This document shows, piece by piece, positions 6,865 through 14,823 of a stretch of DNA of 20,092 nucleotides. The stretch is from NCBI GenBank assembly GCA_040902585.1, contig JBBDXA010000170.1:1-20092 (forward strand), written 5' to 3'. Position 1 is the first letter of the stretch; every line of letters begins with the position of its first letter. The stretch is from JBBDXA01 sp040902585. Its GTDB lineage: Bacteria; Planctomycetota; Phycisphaerae; Phycisphaerales; Phycisphaeraceae. The notes under the pieces are model-generated. The model worked only from the letters and a program-made list of their open reading frames with translations. It did not search any database and had not been told where the DNA came from. The position numbers were made by a program, and so were the translations under genes.

Positions 6865-9194
6865 ACGGTTTGAAGAAAGCCCTGCCCTTTCTGGTGATCG
6901 CCCTGACGGTGGGCTATCTCCTGAGCAAGCTGATCAGCGCGTCCTTGCCGGGTCCGATGGATCTGACGGCCTTCTCGCGCATCCCCGTCTCCGCGGACGG
7001 CCGCATTCAGCCGCTGGATTCACTCGCCCGCAACACGCTCCTGACCATCAGCAAGAAGACGACCTTCAAGAACGTCTGGCTCCGCCCCCAGCAGGTGAAG
7101 AATTATCAGGGTCTGGCCAAAGCGCTGCTCGAAGGGAAGTCGAGCACCGCGCTGCCGGTTGCCCAGCACCTCTGGTCGGTCATGAGCGAGGAACAGCGCG
7201 CCACGGTCACGACTGCCGCGATGGCCACGGACGTAACGCCGCAGATGAAGTATGACCTGGTGGAGACGATGAATGAGTTGATCGACAACGATCTGCGCTG
7301 GCTCCATGCCGTGCGCGACAGTCTTCGGCCCGATGGCGACCGGAAGGTTCACTTCACGCCGTTCTACGATGAAGCGAGCTTCAAGAGCATCGAGCTTTCA
7401 ACCGAAGACCGGGCTCAGTTGAAGGTGTTCGACGACTACCGCAAGAGCGTGGAGAACAAGTCCAAGGAGAAGCCGTTCTACTCCCGGCCTGACGAGCTCG
7501 AATTGAATCGCCAGCTTTTGAGCCGGGCGTTTCCTGATTTCGTTTCCGCCATGAGCGCGGCGAACGAACCGGCGATCATCTGGCTGGCGGATGCCATAGT
7601 CGATCAGGGCAAGGGCGAGTCGCATCGCGTGTTCCGCATCGAACACGATCGCGTGCTGGAACTGATGGGCCTGCCTTCGCGCCCGGGCAACCTGCGCTAC
7701 GCCATCGACGAGTTCCGAGGCAACTTCGACAAGCTCGAACAGGAAGTGAAAGCCCTGCAAGGCAAGCCTTCCAAGGAAATGGATGCCTATCAGAAGGCCG
7801 TGACCGACCTGCGCAACGACCTGATTCAGTACATGATCTTCGCCCAGGGGCACAAGCCCTACTGGATTCCGCCGGCGAAGAAGGGCGACGGTTGGCGGAC
7901 CTTCCCCGATGCCGCCGCCCAGGCTGATGGGAAGGGTTTCTACAGCGAAGAATTCACGATGTTGAAAGAGACGCTCATGGCCTACGCCAAGGGCAATGTG
8001 GCGGAGTTCAACGCAGGCGTCACGGCCTACCAGACACGCTTCGAGCGCACCTTTCCCGGGGATTTCAACCGCACCCAGTTCGAACTGAAGTTCAACCAGG
8101 TCGATGTCTTCGGCTCCGTCGGCATTTTCTTTGTCTTCGCGTTCCTGTTCGTGGCCTTCTCCTGGCTCATGGGACATGACCCGGACTGGGCCCGCTCCCT
8201 TCGCAACAGCGCGACGGGCATGCTCGCTGTCGTTTCCATCGCCTACACTTTCGGCCTGCTCGGCCGCATGTACCTGATGGACCGCCCGTTCGTTTTCGTC
8301 ACCAACCTCTACGGCTCGGCGCTGTTCATCGGCTGGGTGGTCATGCTCGGCGTGTTCGTTCTGGAATGGTTCACGCGCCTGGGCATCGGCTCCGCGGTGG
8401 CCTGCCTGATCGGCGGATGCACCTCCATCGTCGCGGTCAACCTGCGCGAGATCGAAGGCGACACGCTCGCCCAGATGCAGGCCGTGCTCGACACCAACTT
8501 CTGGCTGGCGACGCACGTGACGACGGTGACGATCGGCTACGCGGCGACGTTCCTCGCCGGAGCCCTGGGCATTGCCTATATCTTCGCGGGACTGTGTACC
8601 AAGACGCTTTCGAAGGATGATCCGGGACTGGCGATCGGACTTGCAGGTGGAGTCGCGGCGGCGATGGGCAGCGTCGGCGGCGTCATCGCGGCGCGCGCCA
8701 TGGCCGGTGCGGCCGGGCACAAGGCAGGCACGCCGCGCAAGCCGCAGACCATCGGCAAAGTCCTCACCGGCATGATCTACGGCGTGATCTGCTTCGCCAT
8801 GCTCTTCAGCTTCGTCGGCACCGTCCTGGGCGGCATCTGGGCCGACCAGTCCTGGGGCCGGTTCTGGGGATGGGATCCGAAAGAGAACGGCGCGCTGATG
8901 ATCGTCATCTGGAACGCCCTCATCCTCCACGCACGCTGGGGCGGCCTGATCAAAGCCCGCGGCCTGGCCACCCTCGCCGTCTTCGGCAACATCGTCACCA
9001 CCTGGTCCTGGTTCGGCACCAATCAACTGGGCGCGGGCCTTCACTCGTATGGCTTCATGGACTCGGCGGTGTTCTGGATTTACGTCTTCGTCGTCTCGCA
9101 ACTCGCCATCATGGCCATCAGCCTGGTGCCTTTGAAGTACTGGCGCAGCTTCGCGGAAACGGATGGCAAAGCAGCGGGTAAGACTTCCGCGTGA
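6861..9194 (+). CDS. ccsA: Cytochrome c assembly protein CcsA/ResC with large N-terminal domain
   Basis: This is the heme-handling subunit of System II, which binds heme and ligates it to apocytochrome c. The protein has 777 residues, about twice a minimal CcsA. Residues 1-28 contain a membrane anchor, and 29-410 are a largely soluble, presumably extracytoplasmic domain that opens with IPVSADGRIQPLDSLARN, a motif I know from long CcsA/CcsBA proteins. The remainder is the multi-helix heme domain: RPFVFVTNLYGS near 475-486, the tryptophan-rich WWD segment WGRFWGWDPKE at 665-675, and His552 and His728 (GLHSYG) placed where the external heme ligands normally flank it. His690 (LHARW) is another candidate. 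It starts by an ATGA overlap with resB. A hydrophobic insertion of Gly/Ala-rich sequence (590-620) separates two helices. Confidence 0.95.
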   Translation: MNGLKKALPFLVIALTVGYLLSKLISASLPGPMDLTAFSRIPVSADGRIQPLDSLARNTLLTISKKTTFKNVWLRPQQVKNYQGLAKALLEGKSSTALPVAQHLWSVMSEEQRATVTTAAMATDVTPQMKYDLVETMNELIDNDLRWLHAVRDSLRPDGDRKVHFTPFYDEASFKSIELSTEDRAQLKVFDDYRKSVENKSKEKPFYSRPDELELNRQLLSRAFPDFVSAMSAANEPAIIWLADAIVDQGKGESHRVFRIEHDRVLELMGLPSRPGNLRYAIDEFRGNFDKLEQEVKALQGKPSKEMDAYQKAVTDLRNDLIQYMIFAQGHKPYWIPPAKKGDGWRTFPDAAAQADGKGFYSEEFTMLKETLMAYAKGNVAEFNAGVTAYQTRFERTFPGDFNRTQFELKFNQVDVFGSVGIFFVFAFLFVAFSWLMGHDPDWARSLRNSATGMLAVVSIAYTFGLLGRMYLMDRPFVFVTNLYGSALFIGWVVMLGVFVLEWFTRLGIGSAVACLIGGCTSIVAVNLREIEGDTLAQMQAVLDTNFWLATHVTTVTIGYAATFLAGALGIAYIFAGLCTKTLSKDDPGLAIGLAGGVAAAMGSVGGVIAARAMAGAAGHKAGTPRKPQTIGKVLTGMIYGVICFAMLFSFVGTVLGGIWADQSWGRFWGWDPKENGALMIVIWNALILHARWGGLIKARGLATLAVFGNIVTTWSWFGTNQLGAGLHSYGFMDSAVFWIYVFVVSQLAIMAISLVPLKYWRSFAETDGKAAGKTSA

Positions 9195-9259
9195 GGTGGA
9201 GTGGCGGAGTTGATCGCGGTTCGCGAAGCCGGCCTGTCTCGTGGGTCACAGGTCATCCA

Positions 9260-9300
9260 CATGGGCTAGCGCCGTCCCCCGGTGGACTGCATTGCCCATG
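9260..9300. repeat. Inverted repeat in the convergent ccsA/acyltransferase gap
   Basis: CATGGGC (9260-9266) and GCCCATG (9294-9300) form a 7-bp stem around a 27-base GC-rich loop. It lies between two converging genes and could help end both transcripts, but no T-run follows on either strand. It may be a degraded dispersed repeat. Confidence 0.3.
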
Positions 9301-9313
9301 CCACCATGCAGCA

Positions 9314-10516
9314 CTACTTCGTTGGCGACGCAGCCGTCACCTCCACCGGCGCAGTCTCCGCTGCCGCCGCATGCTTCTCTTTCTCCGCGCGGCCATCAAG
9401 CCCCAATCGTTTGAACAGCATTCGACCCAGCCCGATGCCCGGCACTTCGATCAGCTTGTACGACAGCAGCGCCACCGGGATCAGCAATATCAGACATGCG
9501 AGAATGACCGCGATTCCCACCAGCGCGGGCGCATTCTGACTCCACCCGGCGGGCACCAGCATGGCCATGAAGTAGACCAGGACATAGAGCCATGACATGT
9601 GCAGCACGTAATAGCTGCCCGAAGCCGAGCCGAGCATTCGCAGGGCCCGGTTGTCCAGACTTTTCATCACGCTCACATCCTGCCGGTACGTCGCGAAAGC
9701 GACCAGCGCGAAGCCGACCCAGCCTTCGATCATCGTCGAATACTGCGAATAGATGCCCAGGCACGGCCCGGTCGCGAAAAGGGTGAGAACCGATGCGAGA
9801 ATCCAGAGATTCGCCTGCTTCGCCGTGAACCGGCCGACGAACTCCCGGCCCAGCGTGGGCACGACCATGCCCAGCGCGAAGGCGAACATATTCTGCGACA
9901 GCGGCCTGAAGTACGCCCACCCCGGCGCGAACGCGAGCCCCGTGGTGATGATCGCAATGATGAAGACCGCGCCCGGCCCCAGCCTGCGCTCGATGAGAAA
10001 GAAAAGAAGAATCACCGGCACCATCAGAAGCTCGAGCTGAAGGGCCCACAGCGGCGGATTGAGCGATACATCAAGGAGGAAGCAGTTGGCGATGAGTTCG
10101 CCGGCGTTGAAAGCCCACGCAGGCCCGATCCCGACCAATGACACCGCAGCCGCCAGAAGGGCGCCGGCAATGACGATCGGATAGAAGCGGAACAGCCGGC
10201 CGATGAAAAACTTTCCGCTCATGGGTGCCTTGCGCTGCGGGCCGTGCTGAAGGGAAAGGCGGAGGACGAAGCCGCTGATGACGAAGAAGACCAGAAGGGC
10301 CGCGTGTCCGGGAATGAGCACGGTGCCGATCTTGCGGATGACATTCTGGAATGTGGTTGCATCGGGCCAGGCGACATGCGGGAGCAGCGCCATGCCGTTG
10401 ATGGACATGCCTGTGGCATGAAAGGCCGCAACCAACAGCGCACCGATGCCACGGATCGATTCGACCCGGTGGTAGAACGGACGGTTGCCCTCAGCGCTGG
10501 AAGGTTGAACGGACAT
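9314..10516 (-). CDS. Membrane acyltransferase 3 family protein (OafA/NodX-like)
   Basis: This is a multi-pass inner-membrane O-acyltransferase of the acyltransferase 3 family, whose members move acetyl or other acyl groups onto sugars of cell-surface glycans. Numbered from the chosen ATG, the start of the first helix shows RVESIRGIGALLVAAFHATG with the expected Arg22 and His33. FFVISGFVL follows (about 77-85), then a basic GRLFRFYP segment and about ten hydrophobic helices. The C-terminus ends in an Ala-rich soluble tail. A GTG nine codons further upstream (10543) is possible, but neither start has a clear SD. It converges with ccsA and diverges from the CDF gene. The acyl donor and acceptor cannot be told from sequence. 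Confidence 0.9.
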   Translation of the reverse strand: MSVQPSSAEGNRPFYHRVESIRGIGALLVAAFHATGMSINGMALLPHVAWPDATTFQNVIRKIGTVLIPGHAALLVFFVISGFVLRLSLQHGPQRKAPMSGKFFIGRLFRFYPIVIAGALLAAAVSLVGIGPAWAFNAGELIANCFLLDVSLNPPLWALQLELLMVPVILLFFLIERRLGPGAVFIIAIITTGLAFAPGWAYFRPLSQNMFAFALGMVVPTLGREFVGRFTAKQANLWILASVLTLFATGPCLGIYSQYSTMIEGWVGFALVAFATYRQDVSVMKSLDNRALRMLGSASGSYYVLHMSWLYVLVYFMAMLVPAGWSQNAPALVGIAVILACLILLIPVALLSYKLIEVPGIGLGRMLFKRLGLDGRAEKEKHAAAAETAPVEVTAASPTK

Positions 10517-10642
10517 CAGCAGGTCTCGCGATCCATTCGGCACTCACGCCGCTCGGTCCCCCGGTCCCTGCCGCGGGAGCCTTGGCGGGCCACAGGGTAT
10601 CAGCATTTGTTGGCGGTGCCCCGGAAGGACCATCTCCGCGGC

Positions 10643-10648
10643 TACAAT
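10643..10648 (+). promoter_or_regulatory. -10-like box immediately before the CDF gene
   Basis: TACAAT matches the -10 consensus at 5 of 6 positions and ends 7 bases before the ATG at 10656. No Shine-Dalgarno is present between them. A start of transcription at or next to the ATG, giving a leaderless mRNA, is therefore plausible. I see no good -35 box. Confidence 0.4.
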
Positions 10649-10655
10649 CCCCGCG

Positions 10656-11675
10656 ATGAGTAATGTCAGCCGATCGATGCAACTGATGGAAATCCGCGAC
10701 ACCTCCCGGCGGGTGCTGTTCGCCGCCGTCGTGCTCGCGCTGACCAAGTACATCTTCTTCCGCCTGACCAACTCGATCGCCGTGCTCGCCGATGCCCTGA
10801 GTACGGTGGTCACGATGGTCTCCACGCTGGTGATGATCTACAGCTCCTGGGCCACGCATCGACCGAGCGATCGCGACGAGGCCGCGCAGCCGCGCGGCGA
10901 GTTCCTTGCCATCGGCCTGGAAGGCTGGATCATTCTTTCGATCGGCTTGTTCATCGGATACCTCAGCCTCTGGCGGCTCTTCGGATTTGAGGACCCGCCG
11001 CCGCAGCTCGACAAGCTCGGCACCGGCATCTGGGGACTCGTCGTCGTTGCGATCGCCATGGTCGCCGGCGCGGGCTGGCTCTGGATAAAGAGTCGATCGC
11101 TTGAAAGCCTGCTGCTGTGGGCACAGAGCAAGCACCTGCTCACCGACGCCGCTTCATCGCTGGGGGTGATCCTGGGCCTCGTCATCATCCGCGCGACTGA
11201 CCTCCAATGGCTTGATCCGATCGTCGCACTCGTCGTCGCGGCTCTCGTCCTCTGGGTGAGCTGGAAGATGCTCTGGAAATCCATCTCCGGCCTGACGGAT
11301 GAACAGCAGCGCGATATCGATCCACCCTTGCGCAGCCTCCTCGACAAAGCCGTCGAATCGGAACGCATCATCGCCTACGACCAGGTGCGCTATCGCCTCA
11401 GCGGCTCGAAGCAGTTCGTGGAACTGCGGCTGCTGGTGGATCCGAAAATGTCCATCCGCGCCGGACGCGAACTGGGCGCGGCAATCGAGAGCGAACTGCG
11501 CGAGGCCCTCGGCGGCGCGGCAGTCGTGGCGCGCGTCGAGCCGCATGAGGATGGCCCATCGCACAAGTCATCGCATGGTGACGAAGGTGCGACTCCGCAG
11601 CCCAAGCCGGTGAAGCCAGACGCAGCCGATGGTGATGATGAGCAAGACGCTACCGAGAAAGACTCGAAGAAATAA
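10656..11675 (+). CDS. Cation diffusion facilitator (CDF) family protein with degenerate metal sites
   Basis: The protein has 339 residues and the CDF layout: about six membrane helices (residues 17-210), a short C-terminal ferredoxin-like domain (about 215-295) and an acidic, low-complexity tail (296-339). The fold is clear from SIAVLADALS in the second helix, PRGEFLA after it, and AQSKHLLTDAASSLGV in the fifth. His160 and Asp164 keep the HxxxD half of the transport site. Positions that normally supply the other His/Asp ligands in helix two appear as Ser49 and Thr53. The cytoplasmic domain has Arg where His is usual (VELRL, AGREL, VARVEP). It may therefore move a different ion or be a regulatory paralogue. 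It stops one base short of the convergent Gfo/Idh/MocA stop, with no terminator visible between them. Confidence 0.88.
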   Translation: MSNVSRSMQLMEIRDTSRRVLFAAVVLALTKYIFFRLTNSIAVLADALSTVVTMVSTLVMIYSSWATHRPSDRDEAAQPRGEFLAIGLEGWIILSIGLFIGYLSLWRLFGFEDPPPQLDKLGTGIWGLVVVAIAMVAGAGWLWIKSRSLESLLLWAQSKHLLTDAASSLGVILGLVIIRATDLQWLDPIVALVVAALVLWVSWKMLWKSISGLTDEQQRDIDPPLRSLLDKAVESERIIAYDQVRYRLSGSKQFVELRLLVDPKMSIRAGRELGAAIESELREALGGAAVVARVEPHEDGPSHKSSHGDEGATPQPKPVKPDAADGDDEQDATEKDSKK

Positions 11676-11676
11676 C

Positions 11677-13050
11677 CTACACGCTCCACCCTTCGCGATA
11701 CGTCCTGCTGAGGAATCGCTCCGCTTCCGGGGCGCCAGGGAATTTCATCTTCGCGGCATCCCACTGAAGCGTCTTATCCGGCACGCGGATCGCCACCGTG
11801 CCCAGCAATATCGCTTCCGTCATCGGCCCGGTCTGCGCGAAGTAAGACTCCGTCTTCGTGCCATCGACACAGGCGTCGAGGAAGTGGTGGTAGTGATTGC
11901 GCGGCGTGAGCGGTGGCCGGGATATCTCTTTGAATTTCTCGCCAGGCAACAGCACCGGCATGCGGCCGTTGCCGAGCAGAATCGCGCCCTCCGTGCCGAT
12001 GACGATGGAGGATTCTTCCGGGTACGGCTTCTTCGGATAGAGAGCCTGCACATCTTCGGGTGGAAACATCAAGCCATCGAACCATTCGACGGTGAGATCA
12101 TCGCCTTCGGTGAGCTTGCTGCCGGGGAAGACCCATGTGATGTGATCGCTCTGCGGCCAGGTGTCACTGCGGCGCGGGGCACTTTCCTTCCACGACTCCT
12201 GCACCTGCGCATGAACCGTTTTCGGCGCGGTGAGACCGAGGCCTTTCCACACGGCATCAAACACGTGGCAGCCGATGTCACCGAGCCAGCCTGTGCCGAA
12301 ATCCTGCCAGGCTCGCCACTTGGCCTGATGGTAAATGCCCGGCGCGTAAGGCCGCTCGGGTGCGTTGCCCAGCCAGACATCCCAGTGCAGATTGGCGGGC
12401 GGGCTCTGACCTTTGTCAGGGCGCGGGCCGACGAGACGGTAGGCATCGATCGCGCCGGGACGATTGGAGCAAAGAACCACGCGCTTCACCTTGCCGACGA
12501 CGCCTTCGCGCATCCAGTGAACGGCTGTGCGGTCGCCGTTGCCCGAGGCATGTTGCGTGCCAAGCTGCGTGACGATGCCCTCTTTCATCGATGCCTTGGT
12601 CACCGCTCGCACCTCGGCGACATCGTGACACAGCGGCTTCTGGCAGTAGACGTGCTTGCCGGCTTTCATCGCGTTCAAGCTCACGATCGCATGCGAATGG
12701 TCAGGCACCGTGGCGTTGATCGAATCGACCTTGTCGACTTCCTTGGCCAGCAACTCGCGCCAGTCGGTGTAGATGCGCGGCTCCTGTCCGCGGCCCTTCG
12801 CCGCCGCGAGCCCGGCCTTGAGAATGTTCTCATCCACATCGCAGATGGCGACGACCTGCGTGCGCGGGTGGGAGAGAAATTGCCCCAGATCATGGGCGCC
12901 CATGCCGCCGACGCCGATGCAGGCGTGAGAGAGCTTCTCATTGGCAGCGGCGCGGGCCTGTCGCGTAAAGGGCAGTGGTGTGATCAGCGCGGCGGTAGCC
13001 ATCACGCCGGTGGTACGGACGAACTGGCGGCGGGTGAGCTTTCGTTTCAT
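11677..13050 (-). CDS. Tat-exported Gfo/Idh/MocA family oxidoreductase
   Basis: This NAD(P)-dependent sugar or cyclitol dehydrogenase-like protein has 457 residues. A Tat signal (KLTRRQFVRTTG, residues 4-15, then a hydrophobic Ala-rich stretch to about 35) precedes the Rossmann domain with GVGGMG at 46-51 and the acidic AICDVD at 68-73. VPDHSHA (115-121) and CQKP (136-139, in place of the usual EKP) complete the catalytic region. The C-terminal half is the alpha/beta domain of the family. I chose the ATG at 13050 because AAGGA lies 8 bases upstream; an open frame extends further but has no RBS. Such exported members are very common in Planctomycetota and probably act on polysaccharide-derived sugars. 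It is divergent from the sulfatase, so the two may share a carbohydrate-degrading role. Confidence 0.92.
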   Translation of the reverse strand: MKRKLTRRQFVRTTGVMATAALITPLPFTRQARAAANEKLSHACIGVGGMGAHDLGQFLSHPRTQVVAICDVDENILKAGLAAAKGRGQEPRIYTDWRELLAKEVDKVDSINATVPDHSHAIVSLNAMKAGKHVYCQKPLCHDVAEVRAVTKASMKEGIVTQLGTQHASGNGDRTAVHWMREGVVGKVKRVVLCSNRPGAIDAYRLVGPRPDKGQSPPANLHWDVWLGNAPERPYAPGIYHQAKWRAWQDFGTGWLGDIGCHVFDAVWKGLGLTAPKTVHAQVQESWKESAPRRSDTWPQSDHITWVFPGSKLTEGDDLTVEWFDGLMFPPEDVQALYPKKPYPEESSIVIGTEGAILLGNGRMPVLLPGEKFKEISRPPLTPRNHYHHFLDACVDGTKTESYFAQTGPMTEAILLGTVAIRVPDKTLQWDAAKMKFPGAPEAERFLSRTYREGWSV

Positions 13051-13155
13051 AGGGGAATTCCTTTCTCGAATCATCGCTCTTGAGGCAGACACTCTATCAT
13101 GATACCCCGCGCGTCAGGGCGCAACCCGAGGCGCGGGAAGTGCAATGTCTCATCA

Positions 13156-13233
13156 GAGCCATGAAGCGTAAGCGAGCGGATAGTGCGGTGACCAAGAACG
13201 CCAGACCCTCCGCTCGCTTACGCTTCACGGCTC
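13156..13233. repeat. 78-bp element with 25-bp inverted ends
   Basis: The left arm (13156-13180) and right arm (13209-13233) are reverse complements at 24 of 25 positions; the arm core is TGAAGCGTAAGCGAGCGGA. The spacer is 28 bases. It sits in the divergent gap between the Gfo/Idh/MocA and sulfatase genes, 25 bases before the sulfatase -10-like box. No transposase or reading frame is associated with it. Confidence 0.88.
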
Positions 13234-13257
13234 AGACAGACGGATCAGACCAAACCT

Positions 13258-13263
13258 TACAAT
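13258..13263 (+). promoter_or_regulatory. -10-like box immediately before the sulfatase
   Basis: TACAAT ends 6 bases before the ATG at 13270. With no SD in the gap, this fits a leaderless transcript starting at the first codon. The hexamer is identical to the one before the CDF gene. Confidence 0.4.
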
Positions 13264-13269
13264 CACGAG

Positions 13270-14676
13270 ATGCTCCACATGACCCAGCGAATCATCGTTC
13301 TCATCGCCGCCTGCTTCGCCGCGTTGCCTTCAGCGCAAGTCATCGCGCAGGATCGGCCAAACATCCTCTTTTTCCTTTCCGATGATCATCGGGCCGATGT
13401 GATGGGCTGCGCCGGACACAAGGTCGCTGTGACCCCAACGCTCGATCGCCTTGCCAAGCAAGGCACGCGGTTCACGAACGCCTTCGTGACCACTTCCATC
13501 TGCGCCGCCAGCCGGGCGACGATCTTCACCGGCCTGGTCGAACGCACGCACGGCCACACCTTCGGCAAGCCGCCCGTCTCGCTTGAACACACGATGGGCA
13601 CCTACTCCGCCCTCCTGCAAAAGGCCGGCTACCGCACGGGCTTCACCGGCAAGTACGGCATCAACACGGCGGGGAATCAGCATCAGAAAACTTTCGACTA
13701 CTTCAAGTCCGTGAACCGCAGCCCGTACTTTCACAAGACGCCGGATGGTTTGAAGCACGAGGCGGACATCAACGCGGACAACGCGATTGAGTTTCTTCGC
13801 GGGAGCACAAAGGCCAAGCCGTTCTGCCTTTCCGTCAGCTTCAACTCGACCCACGCGGAGGATGGCGACAAGATCGATCACTACCCCTGGCCGCCCTCGG
13901 CTGACGGAATGTTCCTGAACAAGAAAATGCCCCTGCCCCGCCTCGGTGACCCGGCGATCTTCGATGCGATGCCGGACTTTCTCAAGGCATCCATGAACCG
14001 CGACCGCTGGCACTGGCGCTGGGATACGGAACACAAGTACCAGGTCAACATGCGCGCCTACTTCCGCATGCTCTACGGGATGGACGCGGCAATCGGCCGC
14101 GTGCTCGATGAAATGGAAAAGCTCGGCCTGACGCAGAACACGATCATCATTTTCGCCGGCGACAACGGCTACTACATGGGCGAGCGCGGCTTTGCCGGCA
14201 AGTGGTCGCACTTTGAAGAATCGCTGCGCGTGCCTTTGATCATCGTGGACCCGCGCGTGTCAGCGAAGGAGAAAGGGCGCGTCGATTCGCACATGGTGCT
14301 CAATATCGACATCGCCCCTACCATGCTCGCCTACGCGGGCGTGGCGATTCCCAAGCATTACCAGGGCGTGCCGCTGGGGTCGCTCACGATTGACGAAGCA
14401 GAGGTAAAACCTGTCGCGAAGTGGCGCACTGATTTCTTCTGTGAACACCTGATGGAGAATAAGAGCATCCCCAAATGGGAAGGCGTGCGCGACGAGCGTT
14501 ATGTCTACGCCCGCTACCTCGATGAAGACTTCGAGTTTCTGCATGACCTGAAGACCGACCCGGACCAACTGAAGAACTTCGCCAAGGACGCGTCTTATAA
14601 GGATGTGCTGGCGAAGATGCGCAAACGCTGCATCGACCTGCGCGACAGCTATGGCGGGACGTATGTGCGCCCATAA
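13270..14676 (+). CDS. Secreted sulfatase (alkaline phosphatase superfamily)
   Basis: This is a type I sulfatase that hydrolyses sulfate esters, most likely on sulfated polysaccharides, outside the cytoplasmic membrane. It has a cleavable signal peptide (residues 1-27, ending in an Ala-rich segment before DRPNILFF). The metal-binding pair is Asp38-Asp39 in LSDDHRAD. The formylglycine motif is Cys78-Ala-Ala-Ser-Arg82 followed by ATIFTG, needing an FGE-type activating enzyme that is not in the window. Lys128 (TGKYG), His195 (STHAED), Asp298-Asn299 (AGDNG) and Lys311 (GKWSH) occupy the remaining active-site positions. The length of 468 residues is normal. Start 13270 fits the -10-like box; the ATG three codons later is an alternative. 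The exact substrate class cannot be told here. Confidence 0.93.
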   Translation: MLHMTQRIIVLIAACFAALPSAQVIAQDRPNILFFLSDDHRADVMGCAGHKVAVTPTLDRLAKQGTRFTNAFVTTSICAASRATIFTGLVERTHGHTFGKPPVSLEHTMGTYSALLQKAGYRTGFTGKYGINTAGNQHQKTFDYFKSVNRSPYFHKTPDGLKHEADINADNAIEFLRGSTKAKPFCLSVSFNSTHAEDGDKIDHYPWPPSADGMFLNKKMPLPRLGDPAIFDAMPDFLKASMNRDRWHWRWDTEHKYQVNMRAYFRMLYGMDAAIGRVLDEMEKLGLTQNTIIIFAGDNGYYMGERGFAGKWSHFEESLRVPLIIVDPRVSAKEKGRVDSHMVLNIDIAPTMLAYAGVAIPKHYQGVPLGSLTIDEAEVKPVAKWRTDFFCEHLMENKSIPKWEGVRDERYVYARYLDEDFEFLHDLKTDPDQLKNFAKDASYKDVLAKMRKRCIDLRDSYGGTYVRP

Positions 14677-14813
14677 AGCCGCGACCGGTGGTCGCGGTCC
14701 CCGGCGGCGTTGGATCAAGTGACAAACCGCGACCCCCGGGCGCGCACGCCTTTCCTCGCGGGCGTTGCGGGAACACAGGGCACCGTCGAACCGCGACCAC
14801 CGGTCGCGGCTTT
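14675..14813. repeat. 139-bp element with perfect 24-bp inverted ends
   Basis: The arms 14675-14698 and 14790-14813 are exact reverse complements over 24 bases. Each arm is itself nearly palindromic (CCGCGACC GGT GGTCGCGG). A third partial copy of CCGCGACC lies inside, at about 14727. The first arm begins within the sulfatase stop codon and the last ends 10 bases before the HAD gene stop, so the element fills the convergent gap and could fold as a two-way terminator. It encodes nothing. Confidence 0.9.
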
Positions 14814-14823
14814 GTGAAGGCGA

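Noticed and set aside
7398..9101. A 567-codon open frame antisense to ccsA, and similar long antisense frames over korA (2166-3713), the Gfo/Idh/MocA gene (11629-13083) and the pyruvyl transferase-like gene (144-1361)
   Set aside because: The opposite strands encode clear protein families with intact motifs. The antisense frames are poor in recognisable structure, rich in Arg, His and Asp, and are expected when GC-rich third positions suppress stop codons.
13156..14813. Insertion sequence or integrated element covering the sulfatase between the two inverted-repeat elements
   Set aside because: The two elements have unrelated ends and there is no transposase or integrase; each is self-contained.
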